DNA of 62,071 nt from Verrucomicrobiales bacterium (GCA_002698785.1 PAAG01000017.1:1-62071), one strand, 5' to 3'; shown: positions 1-9,020, counted from the first letter of the stretch. Numbers and translations are program-made. The notes: generated by a model from the sequence alone, not told the origin.

Positions 1-2059
1 CGTCTGTCCAGATGACGGGTTTGGGTTCGTCGACCCATTCCCAGGTGTAGCCGAGGCCGTCGGCGGCCTGGATGAATTCTTTGTCCTTTGTGATGAGTAT
101 CCAGTCGGAGTAGTAGCTGTGATAGTCGTCTCCTGCTTCCCTCGGATTGTAGACGATCTCGATGGCTTCTCGGCCGGCGCGGGCGGCAAGGTTGCGGACG
201 GGATCGCTGAGATTGAGGTGGAGGTTGCTGATGTGAACGGCGAGGATTCCGTCGTCTTTCAGGTGGCGGAAGTAGAGGTCGAATGATTCTTCGGTGAGGA
301 GATGGATGGGGATGGAGTCTCCGCTGAAGGCGTCTACGACGAGGACGTCGAATTGATTTGAACCGCTCTTGTTCCATTCCTCTTCCAGAGTGATGCGGGC
401 ATCACCGAGGACGACGGTTTCTTCTCCTTCGCAATCGCTGAGATAGGTGAAGTGTTCTCTCGCCATCTCCTCGACCTGGGGATTGATTTCGTAGAAGCGG
501 AAGCGGTCGCCTTCGAGTCCGTAGCTCGCGATAGTGCCGACTCCCAGACCGATGACCCCGACATGCATAGGCTGTGGCTCTGAGCTGGTCCGGGCTTTGT
601 GGACAGTGAAGACAGAACCGATTCCGCTGTCTTCGCTGTAGTAGGTGGTCGCGAGTGTTTTGTAGATCGGATTGGTGTATTGGCGTCCGTGGCTGATGCG
701 GCCGTGATAGAGAGAGAGGTATTCGTCGTCAGTGAGATCGTTCTGACGATAGACGCGGAGAGATCCGTAGAACCCTCGCTGGGAGGCGATGACCCCGTCG
801 TCGGTTCCTTTGATGTGCTCTGATAATCCGTAGGTGAGCCAACCGAGCAGGCCCAACCAGACGACGGTGATGGATAGGAAGGCAGGCCGTGGGACTTTCC
901 GAACCAGGTCTTTGAATACGATGAGGCTGATCAGGAGTGCGAGGAGGGCAATCGAGACGTGGAGTTCCCAGTAGCCTGAGAATGCTGCGGGGGCGAACAG
1001 ACTCACAAAGAGACCACCGAGAGCACCGCCGATGGAGATGGCGAGGTAGAATCCTGTCAGGTAATGAGGATCGGGTTTCAGCCGTACGACTTCCCCATGG
1101 CAGAGGAGACAGCCGAAGAAGATGGCAGAGATGTAAATGATGATCTGCCAGGTGATGTGCATTTCTCCGGAGGCGAACTGCTGGTTCATCAGGTAGACGA
1201 CCATTCCGATGGCTCCGACGGTGCAGGGAATCCAAAGCCAGCGCCGGTAGTGGCGTGGTGCGTCGAATGCGATGACGAAGGTGAGGAGGTAGAGAGACAG
1301 GGGAAGCACCCAGAGAAAAGGGACGACGGCGATGTCCTGACACATCTGGTTGGTCAGGGATAGAAGGAGCATGGTGCCGCAAGCCGGGAGGATGATCCAG
1401 AGAGCGATGTGCGAGAGTATAGGGCGGGCTACTTTGCTGAGGTCGCGGGAGAGTTCTTTCCGCTTTTCCATGCGTCCCAGGAAAGTCCACGCGCAGACAC
1501 CTGCAACAATTGCGTAAGCGACAAAGCCGAATGACCAGAGAACGGTCTGGCGAGAGACGGCGAGGAGAGGTTCGAAGACAAACGGGTAGGTCAGGAGTCC
1601 AAGCATGGAGCCGAGGTTCGAGATGGCGTAGAGTCGATAAGGCGATTTGTCAGGGAACGCTTCCCCGAACCAGTGCTGCAGGAGTGGTCCTGATGCTGAC
1701 AGAAGCACGTATGGTGCTCCAACGGAGAGGGAAAGCAGTGCGACGATTCCCCACGCCGGGTTTTCGGCTGACCCTTCCGGTTTGAGGGAATCTGCGGGGG
1801 TGATGGGGAGGAGGATGAAGGTGAGAGCGAGCAGGGCGAGGTGGGTGATGACCTGGGCTTTGCGGTTTTTCCTGAGAAAATGGACGATGGCGTGGGCGTA
1901 GCCGTAGCCACCGAGAAGTCCGATCTGGAAGAAAAGCAGGCAAGTCGTCCAGACAGCGGGACTGCCGCCATACCAGGGGAGGATGTAGCGGGCGATGACC
2001 GGCTGCACCTGGAAGAGGAGAAAGGCACTGAGAAATATGGCGACTGCGAAAAGCGGCAT
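1..2059 (-). CDS. Fused multi-spanning membrane / spermidine-synthase-like protein, 3' end cut off by window
   Basis: An open minus-strand frame runs from the ATG at 2057-2059 (MPLFAVAIFLSAFLLFQVQP) to the window edge without a stop, giving about 686 residues. The first ~490 residues are very hydrophobic with many membrane helices. They are followed by a Rossmann methyltransferase-like domain beginning near the motif GLGVGTIASYG (about residue 502), then DAFSGDSIPIHLL and AVHISNLHLNLSDP. This arrangement is typical of 'fused MFS/spermidine synthase' proteins of PVC bacteria. Many such proteins are not proven aminopropyltransferases, so substrate and reaction are unknown. It probably sits in the inner membrane. 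Upstream lies a 470-bp regulatory-looking gap with a strong promoter candidate at 2400-2428. The C-terminus is outside the window. Confidence 0.85.
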   Translation of the reverse strand, partial: MPLFAVAIFLSAFLLFQVQPVIARYILPWYGGSPAVWTTCLLFFQIGLLGGYGYAHAIVHFLRKNRKAQVITHLALLALTFILLPITPADSLKPEGSAENPAWGIVALLSLSVGAPYVLLSASGPLLQHWFGEAFPDKSPYRLYAISNLGSMLGLLTYPFVFEPLLAVSRQTVLWSFGFVAYAIVAGVCAWTFLGRMEKRKELSRDLSKVARPILSHIALWIILPACGTMLLLSLTNQMCQDIAVVPFLWVLPLSLYLLTFVIAFDAPRHYRRWLWIPCTVGAIGMVVYLMNQQFASGEMHITWQIIIYISAIFFGCLLCHGEVVRLKPDPHYLTGFYLAISIGGALGGLFVSLFAPAAFSGYWELHVSIALLALLISLIVFKDLVRKVPRPAFLSITVVWLGLLGWLTYGLSEHIKGTDDGVIASQRGFYGSLRVYRQNDLTDDEYLSLYHGRISHGRQYTNPIYKTLATTYYSEDSGIGSVFTVHKARTSSEPQPMHVGVIGLGVGTIASYGLEGDRFRFYEINPQVEEMAREHFTYLSDCEGEETVVLGDARITLEEEWNKSGSNQFDVLVVDAFSGDSIPIHLLTEESFDLYFRHLKDDGILAVHISNLHLNLSDPVRNLAARAGREAIEIVYNPREAGDDYHSYYSDWILITKDKEFIQAADGLGYTWEWVDEPKPVIWTD

Positions 2060-2169
2060 GGTGGAGTAGTGGGAAGGTTCCGCACGAGCGTTAAACTGCA
2101 AGTCGGGCGGTGAGTTCCGCGGAAGTAGGGATTTTGTCGCGGAGTGGAGGGGATGTGGAGTGACGGGAA

Positions 2170-2329
2170 TGTTGGCAAAATGATGAAATGGCCATCATTT
2201 TGGCCTCAAAATGGGGGAATGCCCGGTCATTTTGGGTGGTGAAAGAGTTGAATTTTTAGAATTAGTCTAACAAACCAATATGGGGAGGGAGTGCCGTAGC
2301 GAAAATGATGGGAAATGATGGGGTTTTCG
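2170..2329. repeat. Cluster of AAAATGATGG-like iterons upstream of the fused membrane gene
   Basis: Within 160 bp the motif AAAATGATG or its complement recurs. It is forward at about 2177, inverted at about 2191-2199 (forming an AAAATGATG / CATCATTTT hairpin), forward as AAAATGGGGG near 2206, inverted as TCATTTTGGG near 2227, and doubled at 2302-2323 (AAAATGATGG then AAATGATGGGG). The doubled copy lies between CGAAAA and TTTTCG arms. The spacing and both orientations resemble a multi-site operator or a structured 5' leader for the gene starting at 2059. No protein reading frame explains it. Function is inferred only. Confidence 0.5.
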
Positions 2330-2428
2330 TTTTTGATGGAGATGGGGTCGGATTCGTGAGGTGGGGTTTTTTGGGGGAGGGTGGAGAGGTGATGGTTTTA
2401 TTCTAACAAAACAATAATATTTTGTCGA
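2300..2428 (-). promoter_or_regulatory. Copy A of promoter-plus-hairpin unit
   Basis: Read on the minus strand, TCGACA (2428-2423), a 17-bp spacer and TAGAAT (2405-2400, preceded by TG as in extended -10 sites) form a convincing sigma-70-type promoter. About 70 bp further on is a 30-nt hairpin with CGAAAA/TTTTCG arms (2300-2329). The same two parts in the same order and spacing occur at 53407-53532. The promoter points at the gene starting at 2059 and would give a ~330-nt leader, or a small separate RNA. The remaining bases of the 2060-2529 gap hold the iterons described separately and a weaker TGTTAGACT copy near 2264-2272. Confidence 0.55.
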
Positions 2429-2529
2429 GAGTGTAGCGCGTGGGCGCGTTCGGGCACGGTTGCGGCGTAACGGCTTGGCTTCTGGGAACGGACTGGGAAG
2501 TCCGTTCTACGGGAGAGGGGCGACCTGTC

Positions 2530-3213
2530 TTACACGTCGTAGCCGTGGGAGCGGAGCTCGGATTTGAGGATCTGGCGGGGCTCTTCGAGGATGGGGGCTC
2601 CGTGGGCGACGATGAGTTTTTCAAAGTCGAGGGCTACTATCGTTTTAACGGAAGTAGCGAAAGCGGTCTCGTCTTTGATCATGGACCGGTAGAGGCGACT
2701 CATGGATGGTCCGGGGCGGACGGCAGAAATTGCTTTCATGCCAAAGCGTGTCCAAGGGCTGCTCGCGGGGGAGAGGTTGAAAATGAGGTCGGCGACGATC
2801 AGGGTCTTGGTAGGAATGTGGTAGATCGCGACCGGATTTACTTTGCGCATTCCTTCAATGGGGAAGATTCGGAGTTCTCCTTCCCACTCGGGCTGCATGG
2901 TGAGGCGCCCAGGTGTGATGTCGCCGGGGGCGTTGAATCCCTCGGTGGCGAGGTAGGGGATATCGGGGAAGGCAGCCACTCCTTCTGCGGTGTAGGTGTT
3001 GTGGAAATTGGTGACGTCGATGAGCCAGCGTGGATTTCCGAGTTCTTTGATAGCTGCTACGTCTTCCGGCTCGAAGGGGGCCGTGGAGTGGATAATGAGG
3101 TCTCCTGACTGGAGGCGAATGATGGTGACATTGCGTCCAATTTCCATCCCCATGATGGACAGGGCATAGGACTGAAACCAGATACCTTCGGAAATTTTTT
3201 TCAAATCACTCAT
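2530..3213 (-). CDS. DUF4336 family, metallo-beta-lactamase-fold protein
   Basis: 227 residues, cytosolic, no signal peptide. The order of blocks (MEIGRNVTIIRLQSGDLIIHS, then PRWLIDVTNFHNTY, GELRIFPIEG, TLIVADLIFNL, KLIVAHGAPI) matches DUF4336 proteins, which have a degraded metallo-beta-lactamase fold. The full HxHxDH metal motif is not present; the retained histidines are in NFHNTY and VAHGAP. Its ATG overlaps the stop of the upstream VOC gene by 4 bp (3210-3213), so the two are translationally coupled and may act in one detoxification or small-molecule step. No substrate can be assigned. It is followed by the 470-bp gap, in which I see no clear terminator. Confidence 0.75.
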   Translation of the reverse strand: MSDLKKISEGIWFQSYALSIMGMEIGRNVTIIRLQSGDLIIHSTAPFEPEDVAAIKELGNPRWLIDVTNFHNTYTAEGVAAFPDIPYLATEGFNAPGDITPGRLTMQPEWEGELRIFPIEGMRKVNPVAIYHIPTKTLIVADLIFNLSPASSPWTRFGMKAISAVRPGPSMSRLYRSMIKDETAFATSVKTIVALDFEKLIVAHGAPILEEPRQILKSELRSHGYDV

Positions 3214-3563
3214 TTGCTGCGATCACGGGTGAGCATGATTTCGTTGCCTTCGGTGTCGATGCACATGGCGAGGTGGGGAGGTTCGCCGTCCTCGGGTTCG
3301 GGTTCTCGTGGGCACTGGCCGCCGGCGGCACGAACTTCGGCGGCGCCTTCAATCACGTCGGGAACCTGGAGGGTGATACCGGTCCAAGTCTTTTTGCCTT
3401 CGCCGCCGCTATGAATGGAGATGATGCCTCCGGCGATCTCGATATCGGTGATATGGGGATTCTGCTTGATGATCTCTCCGCCGAAAACGTCCTGGTAAAA
3501 GGTGGCGGCGCGATTCGAGTCTGCGGCCCAGATTGTGTATTTAATTTTTTCGACGGTCAGCAT
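3210..3563 (-). CDS. VOC (glyoxalase/bleomycin-resistance) superfamily protein
   Basis: 117 residues from the ATG at 3563 (MLTVEKIKYTIWAADSNRAA). A TTG start at 3602 is possible but adds a non-homologous, cysteine-containing tail. The repeated beta-alpha-beta pattern, the start 'yTiwaaDsnRAatFYqdvFGGEi' and the end 'hlamciDtEGNeImLtr' are typical of single-module VOC proteins, with a metal-ligand-like Glu in EGNEI. VOC proteins act as metal-dependent lyases, dioxygenases or binding proteins; the specific role is unknown. It is coupled by a 4-bp overlap to the DUF4336 gene and divergent from hrpA, with about 105 bp between the starts. Confidence 0.75.
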   Translation of the reverse strand: MLTVEKIKYTIWAADSNRAATFYQDVFGGEIIKQNPHITDIEIAGGIISIHSGGEGKKTWTGITLQVPDVIEGAAEVRAAGGQCPREPEPEDGEPPHLAMCIDTEGNEIMLTRDRSK

Positions 3564-3669
3564 AGCGGTGGTAACTTGGCACGAACGTGTGGACGGGCAC
3601 AAGCGCGGGATAGGTTTCTTTTTAGATACAGAAATTCAAGGAGCGTTCATTTGATTTCGTTGATTCGGT

Positions 3670-6600
3670 GTGGATCAATCACTTTCAAGTATTTCAGAAT
3701 TGAAGATTTTATTTCCAGAAGAGCTTCCGGTTTCACAACGGCGGGAGGAGATTCGCGAGGCGATGGCGAGCCATCAGGTCGTCATTGTGTGCGGTGACAC
3801 GGGCTCGGGAAAGACGACTCAGCTTCCGAAGATTGCCCTTGAGATGGGGCTCGGGCAGAAGGGGCGACGTATCGGGTGTACGCAGCCCAGAAGGATTGCG
3901 GCGACATCGGTGGCGAAGCGGGTGGCTGATGAGCTGCAGGTGGAGATCGGAAACGAAGTTGGATACCAGATTCGTTTCGAGGATCGGACGGATAAGGAGA
4001 AGACCTGTGTGAAGTTCATGACGGACGGGGTTCTTCTCGCGGAGACGAGGAACGATCCGAATTTACGACAATATGACGCGCTGATTATCGATGAGGCTCA
4101 CGAGCGGTCGTTGAACATCGATTTTATTCTGGGGTATCTGCGGAGGATTCAGAAAAAGAGGAAGGACCTGAAGATCGTCATTTCATCGGCGACTCTGGAT
4201 GCGGCGGCTTTTTCTGAGTTTTTCGATAATGCCCCGGTAGTGCAGGTGGAGGGACGGACCTACCCAGTGGAGGATGCCTACCAACCGGCGCTCGATGATC
4301 GAGAGCCTCTAGCGAACCAAGTGGGTAGAGCGATCGAGGAGCTCGCGACGATCGATCCCCTTGGAGACACCCTGGTATTTCTGCCGGGGGAACGAGAGAT
4401 CCGAGACGCGGCCGATCTGCTGGAGGGGAGAAAGTATCGTGACACTCTCGTGTTGCCATTGTTTGCCCGTTTGGCGTCGAAGGATCAGCAACTGGTGTTT
4501 CAGCCGATGCGTTCCAAGAGAAGGATCATCCTGGCGACGAACGTGGCGGAGACGTCTCTGACGATTCCAGATATCCGCTTCGTTGTGGATTCGGGTATTG
4601 CGAGGATGAGTCGTCATGACACGGGAACGGGGATTCAGCGTCTCCAGATCGAGCCGGTGTCGCAGGCGAGTGCTCGGCAGAGGAGGGGACGATGTGGCCG
4701 TGTGAGTGAAGGGATCTGTGTGCGGCTCTACAGCGAAGAGGATTTTGAAGATAGGCCTGAGTTTACGGATCCGGAGATCCTGCGATCGAATCTGGCGGGT
4801 GTTGTGCTGCAGATGGAGCATCTGGGACTCGGTGATCCGCTGGAGTTTCCTTTTATCAATCCGCCGCAGCCTAAACGAATTTCGCAGGCCTATCGGGTGC
4901 TGGAGGAACTGGGCGCGATTTGGAAGAAAGGGAAGAAGGTCGAGCTCACCGAGATTGGCCATGCATTGGCTCGGTTACCGGTGGACCCTAGAGTGGGGCG
5001 TATTCTCATAGGGGCACGGGATGAGGGATGCCTGCAGGAGGGCCTGATCATTGCGAGTGCGATGACGGTGCAGGATCCGAGAGAGCGACCGCAGGAAAAA
5101 CAGCAGGCAGCGGATGAGGCGCATCGAAAGTTTCGGGACAACCGCTCGGATTTCACGGGATGGCTGAAGTGGTGGTATGCGATTCAGGAAGAGCGAAAGA
5201 AGTCTAACAATGCGCTAAGAAGATTCTGCCAGAAGAATTTTGCCAACTACCGACGGGTGCAGGAATGGATGAATCTGCACCGGGAGTTGCGGGATACGCT
5301 GCGGGAGATGCGGTGGAAGTTGCCACCTGGAAAAAAGGCGCTGACCGATCCTACGGATACCTATTCGGAGCCATTGCATCGGGCGGTTTTGTCAGCGATT
5401 CCATCGCGGATCGGCCTGCACAAAGGAAAGAAGCAGGGATATCGGGGAGCGAAGAACACGAATTTTTTCCTGTTTCCCGGTTCGGGGATTTTCGGGGCTT
5501 CGCCTTCGTGGGTGATGGCTTTTGAAATGGTGGAGACGGCGAAGCTGTATGCGCGCGATGGTGCGGTGCTCGATCCAGGATGGGTGGAGAAGGTGGCGCC
5601 TCATCTCTGTCGTTACCGTTACACCAATCCCCACTGGGTGGCAGAGCAGGGAGCTGTGTATGGCGAGGAGACGGTGATCGCGTTTGGTCTGCCGGTAGTG
5701 GATAAGCGGCGTGTCCACTATGCCAGGATTGATGCGAAGGTGGCGCGTGAGATTTTCATTCTCGAAGCGTTGGTGAATGGGAATACGCGGGCGCCGATGG
5801 CGGCACTGAAGCGGAACAGGGAGACGCTGGCGGCAGCAGAGAGACTGGAGCACAAGTTGAGGAGATTCGGAGGGCTAGTGCACCCGGAGGCGGTAGTGGC
5901 GTTTTATGAAGATGTGCTGCCTGCTGATGTGTATACGCAGAAAGGGTTCGAGATTTGGGTGTCGAAGCAGCCGGAGGGGACGATCGATTTTCAGCTGGAT
6001 GATTGCCTTTTGCCACAGACGAGCCCGATTCGATATGCGGAGTATCCAGACCGGGTTTCTTCGCCGGATGGGCAGTCCAGTTTTCGACTGAGATATCTGC
6101 ATAACCCTTCGAAGGAAGAAGACGGGATTACGATGACGATTCCTCTGGTGGAGTTGCCGCACCTTCCGGTGTGGTTTGGCGACTGGATGGTTCCGGGGTG
6201 GTTGCCTGAGAAACTGGAGACGTTGCTGCGGTGTATGCGCAAAGAGCTGCGGACGATGTTGCCTGCGATGCGTGAAGTGATCGAGGCGTTCGTGGTGGCG
6301 TGGGAAGATTACGAGCCGCAGTGCTCGCTGCTGGACGCGGTGATCGAGTTTCTTCACGATGAGTATTCGCTGGAGATCACGGCTGATTCTTTCGATCTTT
6401 CCCGTGTACCGAAGTATCTGGAGATGAGATACAGGATTCTGGACGATCATGGGAAGATCGTGGGTGAGGGGCGTGACTTGGGTGAACTCCAGGATCGACT
6501 GGCTGATCGGGTGAAGGATCGCTTTTCGACCGTTTCGAAAGGGAAGTTCACTCGCGAGCAGGTGGCGACGTGGGACTTTGGTGAGTTGCCGGAAGTGGTG

Positions 6601-7524
6601 GAACTGGATCGGCATACGATGGGGTATCCGAGGCTGTATGATCCGGGTGGTGAATTCTGTGCGGTGAAGCTGTGGTCCTCCGCGACCTGTGCGGAGCGTC
6701 AGCATCGGCTGGGGCTGGCAAAGCTATTTCAGATCGAGGAAGTGGAGAAGGTGCGGCGACTGAGAGATGTTCTTTTTTCTGCTGCTCCGGCAAAAAGCGC
6801 ACCGAAACCGGCGCCGAAAAAAGCGAAAGCCGCTGTCGGTGGTGATGGATTCAATTCGCTGGCGCAGGCGTTTGGTGGAGGGAGTGTCAGGGAGTCGCGT
6901 GTGGCTAAAGACCCTGTGTCGAAGTCTGGAAAGGAATCTGTGCGTTCCGGGCTGTCGGCTTCGGACTCTTGGTTGCTGTCTCAGGTTGGTGACATTCCAG
7001 GGAGAAACAAAGATGACCTGGTGACAAGAGTGGTGATGGATGTGCTGACCAATTCCAAAACGAAAGATGAGTGGCGCGAGGCAAAGGTGTTCGCGAATGA
7101 TCAATTGTTCGAAGTTGGTGGGACGACAGGGGAAGCTGTTTCCCGATTGTTGGGTGTGGTGGAGACTGTTTCGGGATTGCTGGGAACAGAAGAGGTTGGC
7201 TATGAAGAATCGCTCGCGGATGCAAGGGAGCACTTTTCTCATCTTACGATGGAGGGGTGGTTGTTAGTGGCTGACTGGCGTGAGTGGCTGGCTCATCTAC
7301 AGGGGCTTGAAATGCGACTGACTCGAATGCTGGGGGCGCCACCAGTAAAGGATATGCAGAAGTTGGAGCGATACCAGGAGGCGGCGCATTCACTCTGGGC
7401 GCAGGAGGTGGATTGCGAGTGTGGGCAATGTTTGCCTGCGATGGTGTATCTCGAAACGGTGCGGGAGGATTCGAAGCTGCGAATGCAGATTTTCGCACCC
7501 GAGATGCGGGCGCGGTTGAAGTGA
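3670..7524 (+). CDS. hrpA: ATP-dependent RNA helicase HrpA (DEAH box)
   Basis: 1284 residues, close to the usual ~1300 of HrpA. It begins with GTG, the only start after the in-frame TGA at 3661. Helicase motifs appear in order: Walker A GDTGSGKT (residues 42-49), DEAH (141-144), SAT (173-175), then a motif VI-like QRRGRCGRVSEG. After the RecA-like pair come the helicase-associated and OB-like regions and the long HrpA-specific C-terminal half (DUF3418 type). HrpA unwinds structured mRNA on stalled or collided ribosomes in proteobacteria, and the same role is inferred here. A Lys/Ala/Pro-rich linker (about 1037-1055) separates the C-terminal domain. No operon partner: the upstream genes are divergent and the MITE-like element follows. 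Confidence 0.95.
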   Translation: MDQSLSSISELKILFPEELPVSQRREEIREAMASHQVVIVCGDTGSGKTTQLPKIALEMGLGQKGRRIGCTQPRRIAATSVAKRVADELQVEIGNEVGYQIRFEDRTDKEKTCVKFMTDGVLLAETRNDPNLRQYDALIIDEAHERSLNIDFILGYLRRIQKKRKDLKIVISSATLDAAAFSEFFDNAPVVQVEGRTYPVEDAYQPALDDREPLANQVGRAIEELATIDPLGDTLVFLPGEREIRDAADLLEGRKYRDTLVLPLFARLASKDQQLVFQPMRSKRRIILATNVAETSLTIPDIRFVVDSGIARMSRHDTGTGIQRLQIEPVSQASARQRRGRCGRVSEGICVRLYSEEDFEDRPEFTDPEILRSNLAGVVLQMEHLGLGDPLEFPFINPPQPKRISQAYRVLEELGAIWKKGKKVELTEIGHALARLPVDPRVGRILIGARDEGCLQEGLIIASAMTVQDPRERPQEKQQAADEAHRKFRDNRSDFTGWLKWWYAIQEERKKSNNALRRFCQKNFANYRRVQEWMNLHRELRDTLREMRWKLPPGKKALTDPTDTYSEPLHRAVLSAIPSRIGLHKGKKQGYRGAKNTNFFLFPGSGIFGASPSWVMAFEMVETAKLYARDGAVLDPGWVEKVAPHLCRYRYTNPHWVAEQGAVYGEETVIAFGLPVVDKRRVHYARIDAKVAREIFILEALVNGNTRAPMAALKRNRETLAAAERLEHKLRRFGGLVHPEAVVAFYEDVLPADVYTQKGFEIWVSKQPEGTIDFQLDDCLLPQTSPIRYAEYPDRVSSPDGQSSFRLRYLHNPSKEEDGITMTIPLVELPHLPVWFGDWMVPGWLPEKLETLLRCMRKELRTMLPAMREVIEAFVVAWEDYEPQCSLLDAVIEFLHDEYSLEITADSFDLSRVPKYLEMRYRILDDHGKIVGEGRDLGELQDRLADRVKDRFSTVSKGKFTREQVATWDFGELPEVVELDRHTMGYPRLYDPGGEFCAVKLWSSATCAERQHRLGLAKLFQIEEVEKVRRLRDVLFSAAPAKSAPKPAPKKAKAAVGGDGFNSLAQAFGGGSVRESRVAKDPVSKSGKESVRSGLSASDSWLLSQVGDIPGRNKDDLVTRVVMDVLTNSKTKDEWREAKVFANDQLFEVGGTTGEAVSRLLGVVETVSGLLGTEEVGYEESLADAREHFSHLTMEGWLLVADWREWLAHLQGLEMRLTRMLGAPPVKDMQKLERYQEAAHSLWAQEVDCECGQCLPAMVYLETVREDSKLRMQIFAPEMRARLK

Positions 7525-7575
7525 ATCTTTCGACAAGATTTGGTTCGCTATTGTCGTGCATCGTCGAGCGAGCGT

Positions 7576-7787
7576 TAGACCGGTTCTCAAAAGTCTTTTC
7601 GCAAATCGAAGATTATTTGGGGATTGGGAAGTTGCTCGCTTCGCTCGTAATTTTTTGTAAACCGGTCGGAATCTCCTGGAACTGCGTTCCTTTTCGGTCA
7701 TGGAGCAGGCTCCACTCCCTCAAAGCGCCTTGTTCCAGCAAATTCCAACTCGGTCGATTCACGAAAATACTTTTGAGAAACGGTCTA
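7576..7787. mobile_element. 212-bp MITE-like element with 27-bp terminal inverted repeats and TA ends
   Basis: The ends are near-perfect inverted repeats: TAGACCGGTTCTCAAAAG (from 7576) against the complement of the right end (…CTTTTGAGAAACGGTCTA, to 7787). They extend through TCTTTTCG / CGAAAATA with few mismatches. Both ends finish in TA, as expected for a Tc1/mariner or IS630-type non-autonomous element using a TA target. Inside is a second inverted pair (7668-7682 with 7732-7746) plus short hairpins GGAAC-tgc-GTTCC and GGAGC-ag-GCTCC, so any transcript would be highly folded. It has no coding capacity. It lies just after hrpA and could also act as a terminator. I see no second copy in the window. 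Confidence 0.6.
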
Positions 7788-7809
7788 CCATGAGATAGTC
7801 ATTTTAACG

Positions 7810-8214
7810 ATGAAGAAGGTCTCGGGTAATATTCCCTTTCTAATCGGACTCGGAGCCAGTGTGGTCTTTGTGATACTCCTGCTCGTTCAATCAACGGAGC
7901 CTGCGGGAACGGTGGGGATTATTCTACTCGCGATTTTTCCGCTACTGATCTCGACGCTGATTTCCCTTTTTCTTTCGAAGAAGAGTGCGCGTGTTTTGTC
8001 CACAGTGGGGATCGTGGCCTTCATCCTGTGGTTTTTGTTCTACTACATGATGATTTTCTATTGGGAGCCAGATCCTCAGGCAGCGATCGGGCTGTTGTAT
8101 TTGGGGATTGTTTCTCTGCCGGTGATGATTCCGATCTGGATTATCACTTTGGTGTTGAACCGGAGGAAAACGTTGCCTACGGAACCTGTGCACTTTGAAT
8201 CTAAAGATTCCTGA
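7810..8214 (+). CDS. Small four-helix membrane protein, unknown function
   Basis: 134 residues with four evident transmembrane stretches: about 8-27 (FLIGLGASVVFVILLL), 34-55, 65-88 (ending LWFLFYYMMIFYW) and 98-118 (MIPIWIITLVL). A short charged cytoplasmic-like tail ends in FESKDS. I do not recognise the family. The gene begins 23 bp after the MITE-like element, and the lipoprotein gene starts 7 bp after its stop, so this gene, the lipoprotein and the DUF805 gene probably form one small envelope operon. Hydropathy and normal codon use support it as a real gene. Confidence 0.65.
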   Translation: MKKVSGNIPFLIGLGASVVFVILLLVQSTEPAGTVGIILLAIFPLLISTLISLFLSKKSARVLSTVGIVAFILWFLFYYMMIFYWEPDPQAAIGLLYLGIVSLPVMIPIWIITLVLNRRKTLPTEPVHFESKDS

Positions 8215-8221
8215 CAATCTC

Positions 8222-8614
8222 ATGAAACATTTCAGCAGGGCCCTGCTAACTTTCTCCGCTCTTTTCTTGTTCGCTGGCTGTGAAACCACTCCGAGTGATG
8301 TTCCGACATTCACGAATTCTGTCGCTGAAACTTCGACCGGTGAATCGAGCCCGTATGAAGGCAAGGTAATTCCGGGAGGCGTAGAGATTTACGAGCTGGG
8401 AACAAAGATTACGACCCTGAAATCGGAGCTACCAAATGTGGAGGACTGGAAGTTTGTGAGTGGGGGAAGCCAGGTAGTGATCAAATCGCGGGCTGCTCAT
8501 GGGCCTGCTGCGGTTCAGCTGTATGATGTTGCGGGAGGGGTGTTGAAGGAGAAGGTGATGGCCTTTGAAATCAAAGACGGCAAGCCTGAGTGGGCGGCGA
8601 GCTACGCGGAATAA
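8222..8614 (+). CDS. Small lipoprotein, unknown function
   Basis: 130 residues from the ATG at 8222 (MKHFSRALLTFSALFLFAGC); a longer frame begins upstream but spoils the signal peptide. The lipobox LFAGC makes this a lipid-anchored secreted protein with Cys20 as the acylated residue. The mature part is short, soluble and mixed alpha/beta. It contains the run GGVEIYELGTKITTLKSEL and ends GKPEWAASYAE. No family is recognised. It lies 7 bp after the four-helix membrane gene and 20 bp before the DUF805 gene, consistent with co-transcription. Confidence 0.7.
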   Translation: MKHFSRALLTFSALFLFAGCETTPSDVPTFTNSVAETSTGESSPYEGKVIPGGVEIYELGTKITTLKSELPNVEDWKFVSGGSQVVIKSRAAHGPAAVQLYDVAGGVLKEKVMAFEIKDGKPEWAASYAE

Positions 8615-8634
8615 TTTTTGAGAAATTTACAGAT

Positions 8635-9003
8635 ATGGGAGCACTTCTTTTTTCTTTCAAAGGCAGGACGAATCGATTGCCGTTCTGGCTGGTCGCGATC
8701 GGATTGTCGATCATTGGATCGGGTTTTAATTTTGCGATCGGTAAGTTCAACTCGGAGACCTTCGAGAAAATCAGTATGGGGGAGGGATTGTTCGCTTTGT
8801 TGACCTTCCTTTTTACTATGTGGGTTGGGTTGGCTGTCCAAGTGAAGCGCTGGCACGACCGTGACAAGTCGGGCTGGTGGGTGCTGATCAATCTTATCCC
8901 AATCATCGGGACGTTCTGGACGGTGATCGAATGTGGTTTCCTGAGCGGGTCGGAAGGGGCGAATCGATTTGGTCCGAATCCGAAGGTGAAACGTCTGGAG
9001 TAG
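8635..9003 (+). CDS. DUF805 family inner-membrane protein
   Basis: 122 residues from the ATG at 8635 (MGALLFSFKGRTNRLPFWLV); the frame is open further upstream, but that part is not DUF805-like. The family hallmarks are clear: an N-terminal 'F..GR.nRl.FW' block, then three transmembrane helices. Between helices 2 and 3 is VKRWHDRDKSGWW, the conserved R-x-HD-x-x-x-SGWW signature of DUF805. It ends with the usual 'EGANRFGPNPK' tail. Function is unknown for the family; members are small inner-membrane proteins. It is the third gene of the small envelope operon and is followed by a strong bidirectional hairpin (9021-9075) before the convergent gene. Confidence 0.88.
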   Translation: MGALLFSFKGRTNRLPFWLVAIGLSIIGSGFNFAIGKFNSETFEKISMGEGLFALLTFLFTMWVGLAVQVKRWHDRDKSGWWVLINLIPIIGTFWTVIECGFLSGSEGANRFGPNPKVKRLE

Positions 9004-9020
9004 CTCTGAAAAAGATAAAA

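Noticed and set aside
2264-2292. Third copy of the TAGAAT promoter near 2264
   Set aside because: TGTTAGACT is similar, but no -35 hexamer lies 17 bp away and no hairpin follows; kept only as a weak remnant.
2440-3108. 222-codon plus-strand frame
   Set aside because: Antisense to the DUF4336 gene, no start signal and no domain.
5875-6705. 276-codon minus-strand frame inside hrpA
   Set aside because: Antisense shadow of a long, clearly conserved helicase; composition is Arg/His-rich without domain features.
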